Source: VAXT01 sp035318925 (GTDB taxonomy: Bacteria; Actinomycetota; Thermoleophilia; Gaiellales; Gaiellaceae). Taken from it: DNA of 64,000 nucleotides. Positions 1 through 8,273 of the stretch are shown here, piece by piece; positions within the stretch are counted from its first letter, which is position 1; each line of letters opens with the position of its first letter. A program made the position numbers and the translations under genes. The stretch lies in contig DATHDS010000014.1 of assembly GCA_035318925.1 (NCBI GenBank), positions 223,204 to 287,203 on the forward strand. Direction: 5' to 3'. The notes beneath the pieces were generated by a model. That model saw only the letters and a program-made list of their open reading frames with translations, had not been told where the DNA came from and did not search any database.

Positions 1-1286
1 AGCCCCACCGGGCCGAGCTCGGCGAGCACCTCGAGGTAGAGGTTGTGCGCGTCGCGAACCTTGTGCTGGATCGGGCGGTGCTGGTTCCAGTATTGCTCGT
101 AGGTTCCGGGGCCCGACCCGAGCAGCGGGTGGTCGCGGTAGTCGTGCCAGGCCACGTGCCAGAGCTCCGACCGGTAGCTCCCCGAGAACGTGAAGAGGCG
201 CTTGTTGAGGTTGACGGGCGTGGAGCCCGAGGTGGTCGTAAACGAGTCGTAGCCCTTCCTCACCAGCGTCACCGGGCCGCCGTAGCGAACGAAGACCGCG
301 AGCAGGGACGCGACGACGACGACCGCGAGCGCCCCGCTGAAAGCGAGACGCGCCGGCTGCGGAGGAACGATGCGGCGCTCGGCAAGGGCCAAGCCGAGCG
401 CGACGAGCGCCGACGCGGCGGCGAGCGCGAGCAGGTAGACGGCCAGGCGGTGACCTTCGTGCGACGCCGCCGCGAGCGGAGCGTCTGTGCGCGTGAGCGC
501 GTCCTGGTGCGACGAGACCAGCACGGCAAGCGCGGAGGCCGGGGCCAGCACGAGCGCCGCGAGGACGAGTTGGAGCCTCCGCGGGTCGACGGCGACGGCG
601 AGTGCGAAGCCGATCGCCGTCGCGACCCAGGCTCCCCGGCTGAACGTGAAGTAGACGGTCGCAAAGAGCAGGGGCAGCGTCGCGCCCGCGAGCGCTTTGC
701 CGACGAGGCTCCGCCCGCGGGTCGTGAAACCGAGCGCAAGCAGCGCGCCCATCCCGGCGAAGATCCCGAGGGCGTTCCAGTAGGTGAGCGGTTCCTCGAG
801 CCGGTACGCGGCAACCGGGTCGAAGACGCCGATCCGCTCGGGGAAGAGCCGCGTCAGGAGGCCCCACCCGGAGGCGAGGAAGATCGCGACCAGAGTGGCC
901 GCCAGCACGACCGGCGCCGTCGTACGTCGCACGAGCAAGACGAAGGCGGCGAGGACGGCGACGTAGAGGAGCACGCGCTGTCCCTCGAGCACCGTCGCCG
1001 CCGGCTGGTTGCTCCAGGAGAGCGCGAGCCACGTCCAGACGGCGAAGCCGGCGAGCCCACCGAGCGAGGCGAGCGCGAAAGCGGAGGGGCGAACCGCGTC
1101 GCCCAGCACGAGCGCCGCAGCGAGCAGCGTCAGCGCGACGAGCGCTCCCCAGCTCCAGGCGGTCGGGAAGTAGCCACCGTTGTCGAAGGCGATTCCGGCG
1201 AGGCCCAGCCCGACCGCAACCCCAAGGGCCGCCCGCCCAAGCTCGAGACCCGCCGTCCGAGCGACTGCTGCGGACGTGGAGGCCAC
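1..1286 (-). CDS. O-antigen ligase / Wzy-like polymerase family membrane protein (3' end outside window)
   Basis: About 428 codons are visible, reading from a GTG at 1286 and continuing past base 1, so the C-terminus is missing. The translation is a string of hydrophobic segments (10 or so) with the family hallmarks of the Wzy/WaaL O-antigen ligase group. These are 'FSRGAW' in mid-protein and, near the visible end, a periplasmic loop 'HPLLGSGPGTYEQYW' followed by 'DAHNLYLEVLAELG'. In this family such proteins polymerise or transfer lipid-linked glycans outside the membrane. The start is uncertain: the frame is open further upstream into mutM, and GTG 1286 lies 37 bases after the mutM stop with only a weak ribosome site. 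It is probably co-transcribed with mutM. The substrate cannot be told. Confidence 0.8.
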   Translation of the reverse strand, partial: MASTSAAVARTAGLELGRAALGVAVGLGLAGIAFDNGGYFPTAWSWGALVALTLLAAALVLGDAVRPSAFALASLGGLAGFAVWTWLALSWSNQPAATVLEGQRVLLYVAVLAAFVLLVRRTTAPVVLAATLVAIFLASGWGLLTRLFPERIGVFDPVAAYRLEEPLTYWNALGIFAGMGALLALGFTTRGRSLVGKALAGATLPLLFATVYFTFSRGAWVATAIGFALAVAVDPRRLQLVLAALVLAPASALAVLVSSHQDALTRTDAPLAAASHEGHRLAVYLLALAAASALVALGLALAERRIVPPQPARLAFSGALAVVVVASLLAVFVRYGGPVTLVRKGYDSFTTTSGSTPVNLNKRLFTFSGSYRSELWHVAWHDYRDHPLLGSGPGTYEQYWNQHRPIQHKVRDAHNLYLEVLAELGPVG

Positions 1287-1323
1287 TCTCAGAGGGTAGT
1301 TGCGTTTTCGGCCGGCGAGGCTT

Positions 1324-2145
1324 TCAGAGCTGGCACGTCGGGCAGTACCACGTGCCGCGGCCGCCGGCGCGCGTCTTCTCGATCGGCGTCCCGCAGCGCG
1401 TGCAGGGCTCGCCGGCGCGTCCGTAGGCGCGGAACTCGCGCTGCATCGAGCCTGCCCGGCCGTCGGCGCCGCGGTAGTCCCGCAGCGTCGCGCCCTGGCG
1501 CGCGATTCCGTGCCTCAGCGATTTCCGCACTCCCCGCAGGAGGTCTTGCACCTCGTCGAGCGCCAGGCTCGTCGCGGGACGCAGCGGATGGATCTGGGCC
1601 CACCAGAGCGCCTCGTCGGCGTAGATGTTCCCGACGCCGGCGAACACGCGCTGGTCGAGGAGCACGGCCTTGATCGGCGCCCGGCGCCGCTCGAGGACCG
1701 CTCGAAACGCCCTCGCCGACAGCCGCCGGTCGAGCACCTCCGCACCGACGCGTGAGGCGAGGTACGGCTCAAGCTCGCCCGGCTCCAGGAGGAGCCAGGT
1801 GCCGAAGCGGCGCACGTCGCGATAGGCGACGTCCGATCCGTTGTCTAATCTGATAACAGCTCTGCGGTACGGATCGGGCGGGCCACCGTCCCGCACGAGC
1901 AGCAGGCTCCCCGTCATCCGGAGGTGAATCAGGAGAACCCGACCGCTCTCGAACCGAACAACCAAATACTTGCCGCGCCGCTCGACCGCTGCGACGACCT
2001 CGCCGGTCAGCTCGGCGGCGGTCTCCACGGGGTCGTGAGGCCGGGTGAGGCGTGCGTCTCCGATCTCGACGTGCGCGAACGTCCGGCCGACGAGATGCGG
2101 CTCCAGGCCGACGCGGATCGTCTCGACTTCGGGTAGCTCGGGCAC
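1324..2145 (-). CDS. mutM: formamidopyrimidine-DNA glycosylase (Fpg/MutM)
   Basis: 273 residues, normal length. This bifunctional glycosylase/AP lyase removes 8-oxoguanine and other oxidised purines. The N-terminus 'PELPEVET' supplies the catalytic Pro2 and Glu3 after removal of the initiator (GTG start). Lys59 in 'RRGKYLV' matches the conserved phosphate-contacting lysine. The C-terminus is a zinc finger with two CxxC pairs ('CTRCG' and 'CPTC'). All key residues are present, so the enzyme should be active. It lies 23 bases behind deoA, so it may be read from the deoB-deoA transcript. Confidence 0.97.
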   Translation of the reverse strand: MPELPEVETIRVGLEPHLVGRTFAHVEIGDARLTRPHDPVETAAELTGEVVAAVERRGKYLVVRFESGRVLLIHLRMTGSLLLVRDGGPPDPYRRAVIRLDNGSDVAYRDVRRFGTWLLLEPGELEPYLASRVGAEVLDRRLSARAFRAVLERRRAPIKAVLLDQRVFAGVGNIYADEALWWAQIHPLRPATSLALDEVQDLLRGVRKSLRHGIARQGATLRDYRGADGRAGSMQREFRAYGRAGEPCTRCGTPIEKTRAGGRGTWYCPTCQL

Positions 2146-2168
2146 GCCCGGAGCGTAGCCAGGTCCTC

Positions 2169-3467
2169 CTAGGCCAGGGTCTCGAGCACGATCGGTTGGG
2201 GAGGCTGGGGCTCCTCCACGATCGCGATCAGCGTCTGGATCTGCTCGAGCGCCCGGCCGGTGCCGTCCTCGTCCCGTCCGTAGACGACGGCGAGGGTCTG
2301 ACCTGTCTCGATCGGATCGCCGCGCTTGGCGAAGCAGCGGATCCCGACCGCGTGGTCGATCGCGTCATCCGTCGTGCGGCGCCCGGCCCCGAGCTCGAGC
2401 GCCACTCGACCGAGCCCGAGTGCGGAGACCTCTCCGACGAAGCCTTCGCGGTCCGCGGTCAGCTCGCGGGTGACCGGTGCGGTCGGCAGGCCGGCCGAGA
2501 GGTCGCCGCCTTGGGCTGCGATCCAGCGTTCGAACATCTCGGCTGCCGATCCGTCGTCGACGGCCTTTTCGGCCCGCTTGACTCCCTCCCCGGCGTCGAT
2601 GCCGAGGTCGGAGAGGGCGAGCAGCTGGCCCGTAGCCTGGATCGCGAGCGAGAAGAGGTCGGGCGGGGTCTCCGCGCCGCTGAGCATCGCGCGGACTTCT
2701 TCGATCTCGATCGCGTTGCCGATCGCCCAGCCGAGAGGTTGGTCCATGTCCGTGAGGAGGGCGACGACCTGCCGGCCGGCGCCGCGTCCGAGCTCCTGCA
2801 TCGATTCGGCGAGCATCCGCGCGTCGGCCAGCGACTTCATGAAGGCGCCGTTTCCAACCTTCACGTCGAGCACGATCCCCTCGGCGCCCGCGGCGATCTT
2901 CTTCGACATGATGCTCGCGGCGATCAAGGGGATGCTGTCGACCGTCGCCGTGACGTCGCGGAGCGCGTAGAGGCGCTTGTCGGCGGGCACGAGATCCGGG
3001 GACTGGCCGATGATCGCGAGCCCGATCTCACGAACCTGCGCGATGAACTCCTCGTTCGAGAGCTCGACGCGGAACCCGGAAATCGACTCCAGCTTGTCGA
3101 GGGTGCCGCCCGTGTGGCCCAGCCCGCGCCCGCTCATCTTCCCGAACGGCACCCCGCAGGCGGCGACGAGCGGGCCGACGACGAGCGAGGTCTTGTCACC
3201 GACGCCGCCGGTCGAGTGCTTGTCGACGACCGTCCGGCCGAGCTCCGCGCGCAGGTCGAGCGTCGAGCCGCTGCGCACGAAGGCCTCCGTCAGGGCGAGC
3301 GTCTCCTCGGCCGAAAGACCGCGGAAGTACACGGCCATGCAGAACGCGGCCAGCTGGTAGTCCGGGATCTCGCCACTGGCATGGCCGCGGACGAGCTCGT
3401 CGATCTCCTCGGGGGTCAGGTGACCGCCGTCGCGCTTGCGCTCGATGAGCTCCGCGGGACGGATCAC
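2169..3467 (-). CDS. deoA: thymidine / pyrimidine-nucleoside phosphorylase
   Basis: 432 residues from GTG 3467. The frame is open further upstream, but the conserved protein begins with 'IRPAELIERKRDGG', and the longer form would overlap deoB. The enzyme splits thymidine or uridine with phosphate into base plus (deoxy)ribose-1-phosphate. The family signature 'SGRGLGHTGGTLDKLE' and the phosphate-binding 'KHSTGGVGDK' are intact. It follows deoB by 25 bases, which fits a nucleoside-salvage operon in which DeoB isomerises the sugar phosphate made here. Thymidine (DeoA) versus broad pyrimidine (Pdp) specificity cannot be decided by eye; the length fits both. Confidence 0.95.
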   Translation of the reverse strand: MIRPAELIERKRDGGHLTPEEIDELVRGHASGEIPDYQLAAFCMAVYFRGLSAEETLALTEAFVRSGSTLDLRAELGRTVVDKHSTGGVGDKTSLVVGPLVAACGVPFGKMSGRGLGHTGGTLDKLESISGFRVELSNEEFIAQVREIGLAIIGQSPDLVPADKRLYALRDVTATVDSIPLIAASIMSKKIAAGAEGIVLDVKVGNGAFMKSLADARMLAESMQELGRGAGRQVVALLTDMDQPLGWAIGNAIEIEEVRAMLSGAETPPDLFSLAIQATGQLLALSDLGIDAGEGVKRAEKAVDDGSAAEMFERWIAAQGGDLSAGLPTAPVTRELTADREGFVGEVSALGLGRVALELGAGRRTTDDAIDHAVGIRCFAKRGDPIETGQTLAVVYGRDEDGTGRALEQIQTLIAIVEEPQPPQPIVLETLA

Positions 3468-3492
3468 GGAAGCGGGGCGGTCGGGTGCCCGG

Positions 3493-4659
3493 TCACTGCT
3501 CGACGATGAACTGGCCCGGGATGCCCCGCCTCGGAGCCTTGCCGCCGAGCCAGGCGTTGACGGTCGCCCCGACGTCGGCGAACTCCCCTTCGTGAATGCG
3601 CCCCGCGGCGTTCTTGCCTTCGACGTAGGCGAGCAGCAGCGCGTGCTCGCGCGAGTGATCGGTCGACGGCGTCGTCGGGTCACAGCCGTGGTCGGAGGTG
3701 AGGATCAGCAGGTCGCCGGGCCGGAGCGCACCGAAGATGTCGGGCAGCCGCCGGTCGAAGTCCTGGAGGCAGCGGTGGAAGTTGACGGGATCGTTGCGGT
3801 GCCCCCAGAGCATGTCCGTCTCGACGAGGTTCGTGAACACGAGGCCCTCGTCCAGCTCGCGAAGGAGCTGCTCGGTCTGGTTGATCCCCTCCACGTTCGA
3901 ACGCGTCGGATGCGACTCGTCGATGTCGTAGCCGGCGAAGATGTCCCGGATCTTGCCGACGCCGTGCACGGGCTGTCCGGCCTCGCGGACGAGCGTCAGA
4001 TAGTTCGGTTGCTTCGGCTTCAGAGAGAAGTCATGGCGATCGGGGGTGCGCACGTAGCTTCCGGGCTCGCCGGTGAAGGGCCGTGCGATGACCCGGCCCA
4101 CGGCATGCTTGCCCGTGAGGATCTCGCGCGCGATCTCGCACCCTCGGTAGAGCTCGTCGAGCGGGATCGTGTCGAGATGAGCCGCGACCTGGAAGACGGA
4201 GTCTGCCGAGGTGTAGACGATCCACTTGCCGGTTCGCTGGTGCTCCTCCCCGAGCTCTTCGATGATCTCCGTCCCCGACGCCGGCTTGTTGCCGAGCACG
4301 CCCCGTCCGGTTGCGTGCATGAACGGGTCGATGACCTCGAACGGAAAGCCGTGCGGATAGGTGGGCAGCGCCTGAGGAGTGACGATCCCCATCAGCTCCC
4401 AGTGGCCCGTCGTCGTGTCCTTGCCCCTCGAGCGCTCGACGAGCCGCCCCGCAACCGCGGGCGCTCCCGGCTGGGGCGGGCAGCCCTCCAGCGGCTCGAC
4501 GTTGCCGAGCCCGAAGGCCTCGAGGTTGGGAAGGTCGAGCCCGCCCACGGCCCGGGCGACGTTGCCCAGGGTGTCGGATCCTTCGTCACCGAACTCGGCT
4601 GCGTCGGGCAACTCGCCCGCGCCGACCGCGTCCAGCACGATGACGCATGCGCGGGACAT
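3493..4659 (-). CDS. deoB: phosphopentomutase
   Basis: 388 residues, usual length. It interconverts (deoxy)ribose-1-phosphate and -5-phosphate using two manganese ions. The N-terminal metal site 'VLDAVGAGELPDA', the phosphorylated threonine in 'GKDTTTGHWE', and the C-terminal metal site 'LTSDHGCDPTTPSTDHSRE' are all present. The ATG at 4659 lies only 7 bases behind a perfect -10 hexamer (TAGAAT, minus strand 4672-4667), so the message is probably leaderless. It heads the deoB-deoA-mutM run. Confidence 0.97.
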   Translation of the reverse strand: MSRACVIVLDAVGAGELPDAAEFGDEGSDTLGNVARAVGGLDLPNLEAFGLGNVEPLEGCPPQPGAPAVAGRLVERSRGKDTTTGHWELMGIVTPQALPTYPHGFPFEVIDPFMHATGRGVLGNKPASGTEIIEELGEEHQRTGKWIVYTSADSVFQVAAHLDTIPLDELYRGCEIAREILTGKHAVGRVIARPFTGEPGSYVRTPDRHDFSLKPKQPNYLTLVREAGQPVHGVGKIRDIFAGYDIDESHPTRSNVEGINQTEQLLRELDEGLVFTNLVETDMLWGHRNDPVNFHRCLQDFDRRLPDIFGALRPGDLLILTSDHGCDPTTPSTDHSREHALLLAYVEGKNAAGRIHEGEFADVGATVNAWLGGKAPRRGIPGQFIVEQ

Positions 4660-4664
4660 GAGGC

Positions 4665-4672
4665 TATTCTAG
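4665..4672. promoter_or_regulatory. shared symmetric -10 element for deoB (minus) and a 48-codon gene (plus)
   Basis: The sequence TATTCTAG reads TATTCT on the plus strand (4665-4670) and TAGAAT on the minus strand (4672-4667). Each hexamer matches the TANNNT -10 pattern, and each lies 7-9 bases from a start codon (ATG 4680 on plus, ATG 4659 on minus). No convincing -35 box is seen on the minus side. ATGACG at 4640-4645 is a weak plus-side candidate. Confidence 0.55.
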
Positions 4673-4679
4673 GTCGGTC

Positions 4680-4826
4680 ATGGCAACCGTCCTCGGCCTG
4701 TTCGGCTTCATCGTCTTCTGCACCGCCGTCATTTCGCTCGCGGCCGGGGTCACGTGGCTCGTCGTCAAGATCTTCCCCTCCGGCAGCAAGAAGAAGAAGC
4801 CGGAGCCCGAGCCGCAGGCTCCGTAG
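4680..4826 (+). CDS. small single-span membrane protein, 48 residues
   Basis: The ORF reads MATVLGLFGFIVFC and so on: one hydrophobic span (about residues 4-30), then 'FPSGSKKKKPEPEPQAP', a lysine cluster and acidic-proline tail that should stay in the cytoplasm. It starts 9 bases after a plus-strand TATTCT -10 box and has no ribosome site, consistent with leaderless translation. The stop at 4824-4826 lies 3 bases from the end of ald on the other strand. I do not recognise a family. It is supported by the promoter, the clean hydrophobic/charged layout and the fit into the deoB-ald gap. Confidence 0.65.
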   Translation: MATVLGLFGFIVFCTAVISLAAGVTWLVVKIFPSGSKKKKPEPEPQAP

Positions 4827-4829
4827 GGC

Positions 4830-5954
4830 TCAAACGGGAGACAGCGGCAGGACGTCTGCGAGCGGCGCGTACTCGAGGCCGTGCGCGTCGGCTACTGCTT
4901 CGTAGGTGATCTTCCCGTCGAGCACGTTCACGCCCCGGGCGAGCTCCGGGTCGCGCGCGACCGCCTCGGCGAGCCCGTGGTCTGCGATTGCCTCGACGTA
5001 CGGCAGCGTCGCGTTCGTCAAGGCCTTCGTCGCCGTGATCGGAACCGCTCCGGGCATGTTCGTTACGCAGTAGTGCGTGACGCCGTCGACGACGTAGACG
5101 GGATCGGAGTGCGTCGTCGGACGTGAGGTCTCGAAGCAGCCCCCCTGGTCGATCGCGACGTCGGCGATGACCGAGCCGTCTTTCATGCCGGCGATCATGT
5201 CTCGCGTGACGAGCTTCGGTGCGACTGCGCCGGGAATGAGCACGGCGCCGATGACGACGTCCGCGTCCGCGACCGACTCCTCGATCTGGAGGCTCGAGGA
5301 CATGAGGAGCGTCACACGGGAGCCGAGCACCTCCTCCAGGTGGCGCATACGGTCGATCGAGCGTTCGAGGATCGAGACGCTCGCACCAAGCCCGAGCGCG
5401 ATCACGGCCGAGTTGTAGCCGACCATCCCGCCTCCGATGACGACGACCTTGCCTGGGGCGACTCCCGGCACGCCGCCGAGCAGAAGGCCCCGGCCGCCCA
5501 GGGGCCGCTCGAGGAAGTAGGCGCCGGCCTGTGACGCGAGGCGACCGGCGATCTCGCTCATCGGGGCAAGCAGCGGGAGGGCGTGATTGGCGGTCTCGAC
5601 GGTTTCGTACGCGACCGCGGTGATCCCGCTCTCGATCAGCGCGCGGGTGAGGCCCTCGTCGGCGGCGATATGGAGGTAGGTGAAGAGGACGAGGCCCTCG
5701 CGGAGCCGGTCGTACTCCGCCGGCACGGGCTCCTTCACCTTGAGCAGGAACTCCACGTCGCCCCAGACATCCTCGACCGAGACGATCTGCACGCCCTCGG
5801 CCTCGTACGCCGCGTCCGGGAATGCGCTGCCCTCCCCCGCGCCCCGCTCCACGAGCACGTCGTGCCCGCGCAGGATCAGCTCGCGAGCACCGGCAGGCGT
5901 CAGCGCGACGCGGTACTCGTCGGACTTGATCTCCTTTGCGACGCCGATCCTCAT
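4830..5954 (-). CDS. ald: alanine dehydrogenase
   Basis: 374 residues from ATG 5954 ('MRIGVAKEIKSDEYRV'). The frame continues upstream to 6005, but family members start here. The enzyme performs NAD-dependent oxidative deamination of L-alanine to pyruvate. Substrate residues Arg15, Lys74 and His95 are in place, and the Rossmann loop 'GGGMVGYNSAVIALG' and the aspartate in 'DVAIDQGGC' are intact. It stands alone, with about 195 bases of non-coding DNA upstream. A TAAGGT hexamer about 15 bases before the start is a possible -10. Confidence 0.96.
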   Translation of the reverse strand: MRIGVAKEIKSDEYRVALTPAGARELILRGHDVLVERGAGEGSAFPDAAYEAEGVQIVSVEDVWGDVEFLLKVKEPVPAEYDRLREGLVLFTYLHIAADEGLTRALIESGITAVAYETVETANHALPLLAPMSEIAGRLASQAGAYFLERPLGGRGLLLGGVPGVAPGKVVVIGGGMVGYNSAVIALGLGASVSILERSIDRMRHLEEVLGSRVTLLMSSSLQIEESVADADVVIGAVLIPGAVAPKLVTRDMIAGMKDGSVIADVAIDQGGCFETSRPTTHSDPVYVVDGVTHYCVTNMPGAVPITATKALTNATLPYVEAIADHGLAEAVARDPELARGVNVLDGKITYEAVADAHGLEYAPLADVLPLSPV

Positions 5955-6011
5955 CTCGAGCGGGGCAACCTTACCTTTCCCACTGTTGACACATTCTCGC
6001 TGCACACGGGC

Positions 6012-6046
6012 GCGATTTTCGCCGCTAGGCTCAAATCGGAGGGAGG
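6012..6046. repeat. 35-base intergenic element, copy 1 (copy 2 at 12481-12515)
   Basis: This stretch in the ald upstream region and the stretch at 12481-12515 align without gaps at roughly two thirds identity, with the core TCAAATCGG identical. On the plus strand each copy reads as TANNNT (TAGGCT here, TATCGT in the other), then TCAAATCGG, then a GGGAGG/GGAGG purine run. Read that way it looks like a -10 box followed by a short leader and a ribosome site. Both copies sit between a minus-strand gene end and a minus-strand gene start. Confidence 0.4.
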
Positions 6047-6149
6047 CAAGCGGCCGGCCCCCGGAGAGATGTCCCGATGGGTCATGTCTGTGCGGTCATG
6101 TCTCCGCAAGCCGCTCGATGAGCTTGCGCTCCTCGGAGCCGAGCCACGA

Positions 6150-7136
6150 TCAGACCGCCAGACGCCGGGCGAGCTTGCCGGCGGCGAACGCCGAGGCGAA
6201 GAACCAGGGGTCCTCGTCAGGCCCGCGGCCCATGTGCTCGAGTGGCAGCCCGGCGCACGCCTCGCGCCAGCCGTCGACATCCACCTCTTCGCGCGCGGTG
6301 AGCCAGTCCGGAGCCTCGAGACCGGCCGGCCACGCCACCGTCACTTTGCCGATCGCGAGCTCGAGCACCGCTCGCGTGTGGTGCGAGACGCCCTGGTGAC
6401 GCTCTCGTCCATCGCGCTCGGACACGCGCACGGCGAGCACCGGCGAGCCGCCGAGCGCGCTCGCCGCGTTCGCAGCCTCCGCGGCGGCAACTCCGCCGTG
6501 ACCGAGCGCCGAGGCCGTGCCGACGATCCCCGGCCCGACCGCGCAGACCACAGCCGCAAACCCCTCGGCTCTGGCCCAGGCAAGGGCCGAGGCGACGCCA
6601 ACCGCCTGCGCATCGCCGTCGAAACAGGCACCGGCTGCGATCCCCAGCTCGACCAGGCCGCGCTTCTTCAGGGCACGCAGCGAGTCGGACAGCGAGACGG
6701 GCAGCGCTCCTCCGCTCACCTGGACATACGCGACACGAAGGCCTTCGCCGATCCCCGCGCAGGCCGGCGCGAGCTGGGAGTGCAGCGAGCAGCAGACGAC
6801 GGGCATGCCCTCGAGGCTCTCGGCGAGGGCTCCGTCCTCCTCCACGTGGCGAACCGCGGCCTGGAGCGGCGTGTAGGGCAGGGTCATCACATGCGCGCCC
6901 GGGTCGGCCGCCAGCTCGAGGCCTCTCGTGAGGTTCACGTAGAGCACGTCGAACCCGCCGCTGCCGAGCTCGAGCTCCCGGGCCTGGACGTTGACGATCA
7001 CCTCGTCGCCGGACTCGACCGGGCCGGTCACGCGTGGGTATGCGACGCAGGGCTCGCCGTCGACCTCGATCCTCGCAAGCTCCTCGAGGCGCTCGACCAC
7101 TGCCGTGACGATCCCCCGCCGGAGGCTAGGGGGCAT
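6150..7136 (-). CDS. DUF3866 family protein
   Basis: 328 residues from ATG 7136, overlapping the end of the upstream peptidase gene by 11 bases. The sequence matches DUF3866 as I know it from actinobacteria. It has an N-terminal beta-rich part (to about residue 75), then an alanine/glycine-rich Rossmann-like middle with 'VVCCSLHSQLAPACAG' and 'GPGIVGTASALGHGG', then a closing segment with 'HHTRAVLELAIGKVTVAWPAG'. No function is established for the family, and no catalytic motif is clear. It is translationally coupled to the M20 peptidase and pyrG. After the TGA stop the same frame stays open for 17 more codons (see findings). Confidence 0.8.
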   Translation of the reverse strand: MPPSLRRGIVTAVVERLEELARIEVDGEPCVAYPRVTGPVESGDEVIVNVQARELELGSGGFDVLYVNLTRGLELAADPGAHVMTLPYTPLQAAVRHVEEDGALAESLEGMPVVCCSLHSQLAPACAGIGEGLRVAYVQVSGGALPVSLSDSLRALKKRGLVELGIAAGACFDGDAQAVGVASALAWARAEGFAAVVCAVGPGIVGTASALGHGGVAAAEAANAASALGGSPVLAVRVSERDGRERHQGVSHHTRAVLELAIGKVTVAWPAGLEAPDWLTAREEVDVDGWREACAGLPLEHMGRGPDEDPWFFASAFAAGKLARRLAV

Positions 7137-8253
7137 CCGTCTCGCGCGCGACGTCCACAAGAGCGAGCGTCACGTCGACCATGCGCTCGAGGTCGGAGAT
7201 GGCGATGTGCTCGTCGGGCGTATGGATCTCGGCCATCCCGTTCGCGAGGTTGACGCACTGGAGGCCGCGGTCGTTGAAGACGTTCGCGTCGGCCGCGCCG
7301 CCGCTGAGCGTGAACGCGGGCTCGAAGCCCGTTCGCTCGAGAGCTACGCGCGCCAGGCGAACGACAAAGTCGTCGCGCTTGAAGCGATAGCCGCTGTAGC
7401 TCTTGTGCACCTCGGTCTCGACCTGGCAATCCTCGAGCCCCGCGGCGAACGTGATCGCCTCCAGCATCTCGCGCACGAGGTCGGCGAGCTTCTGCTGATC
7501 ATGCGAGCGCGCCTCGGCGAGAAAGGTGCACCACTCGGGAATGATGTTTCCGGCCGTGCCGCCGTTGATGATCCCGACGTTCGCGGTCGAGTCCTCGTCG
7601 ATGCGACCGAGCTTGAAGTCCGCGATCGCTTTCGACGCGGCGGCGATCGCCGAGCGGCCCTCTTCCGGATACATGCCGGAGTGAGCGGCGCGCCCGTGGA
7701 AGCGCACCTCCATCGAGTGGGCATACGGCGCGCCGAGGACGACCTCGCCGATCGGAGCTGCCTGGTCGTAGACGTAGCCGACCCGCGCGTGCAGCCGCTC
7801 CTGGTCGAACGCGGCCGCACCGTGCAGGCCCGTCTCTTCCTTCGGCGTGAAGAGGAGCTCGATCCCTGCGTGCGGACGGTTCTCGGCCAGCAATCGGCGA
7901 ACCGCCTCGAGCATGACCGCGACGGCCGCCTTGTCGTCGGCGCCGAGAATCGTCCCCGCCGCGTTGCGGATGACGCCGTCCGTGAGCACCGGCTCGATCG
8001 GGCCCTCGGGCGGCACCGTGTCCAGGTGCGCGCAGAAGAAGAGCGGCGTCCCGGTCTCGTCCGTCGGGCCGATCCGGGTGTAGAGATTGCCGGCGTTCGA
8101 GCCGATCTTGGCGCCCGCGTCGTCCTCGGCGACGTCGAGACCGAGGTCACGCACGTACGCCGCCACCCGATCGGCAACGACGCGCTCGTCACCGGGTGGG
8201 CTGGGGAGAGCGGCGAGCTCCGTGAAGAGCGAGACGACCTCGTCGTTCGGCAC
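7126..8253 (-). CDS. M20 family metallopeptidase, peptidase T-like
   Basis: 375 residues from GTG 8253, 20 bases after the pyrG stop. It is a two-zinc aminopeptidase/carboxypeptidase-fold hydrolase. The metal ligands are all visible: His and Asp in 'AHLDTVPP', the bridging Asp in 'GADDKAAVAV', the catalytic Glu pair in 'KEETGLHG', and the last His in 'EIHTPDEH'. The dimerisation/lid domain carries 'RAAHSGMYPEEGRSAI'. This is the PepT-like subgroup (Bacillus YqjE type) rather than true tripeptidase T. A cytosolic role in degrading small peptides is likely; its substrate is unknown. Confidence 0.9.
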   Translation of the reverse strand: MPNDEVVSLFTELAALPSPPGDERVVADRVAAYVRDLGLDVAEDDAGAKIGSNAGNLYTRIGPTDETGTPLFFCAHLDTVPPEGPIEPVLTDGVIRNAAGTILGADDKAAVAVMLEAVRRLLAENRPHAGIELLFTPKEETGLHGAAAFDQERLHARVGYVYDQAAPIGEVVLGAPYAHSMEVRFHGRAAHSGMYPEEGRSAIAAASKAIADFKLGRIDEDSTANVGIINGGTAGNIIPEWCTFLAEARSHDQQKLADLVREMLEAITFAAGLEDCQVETEVHKSYSGYRFKRDDFVVRLARVALERTGFEPAFTLSGGAADANVFNDRGLQCVNLANGMAEIHTPDEHIAISDLERMVDVTLALVDVARETDAP

Positions 8254-8273
8254 GAGGCCGATCCTAGAAGGAG

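Noticed and set aside
45..1673. Long plus-strand open frame (542 codons) over the first 1.7 kb
   Set aside because: It is rich in Arg/Glu/Gly without any domain and lies opposite two genes with clear family motifs (O-antigen ligase-like and mutM). High GC leaves antisense frames open. The same holds for many other long antisense frames, e.g. plus 5583-7253, plus 8946-10202 and minus 48907-50832 beyond its methyltransferase part.
5980..6010. TTGACA on the plus strand near 5985 as a -35 box
   Set aside because: No -10 hexamer lies 15-19 bases downstream; the nearest TANNNT (TAGGCT) is about 37 bases away, and no convincing plus gene follows.
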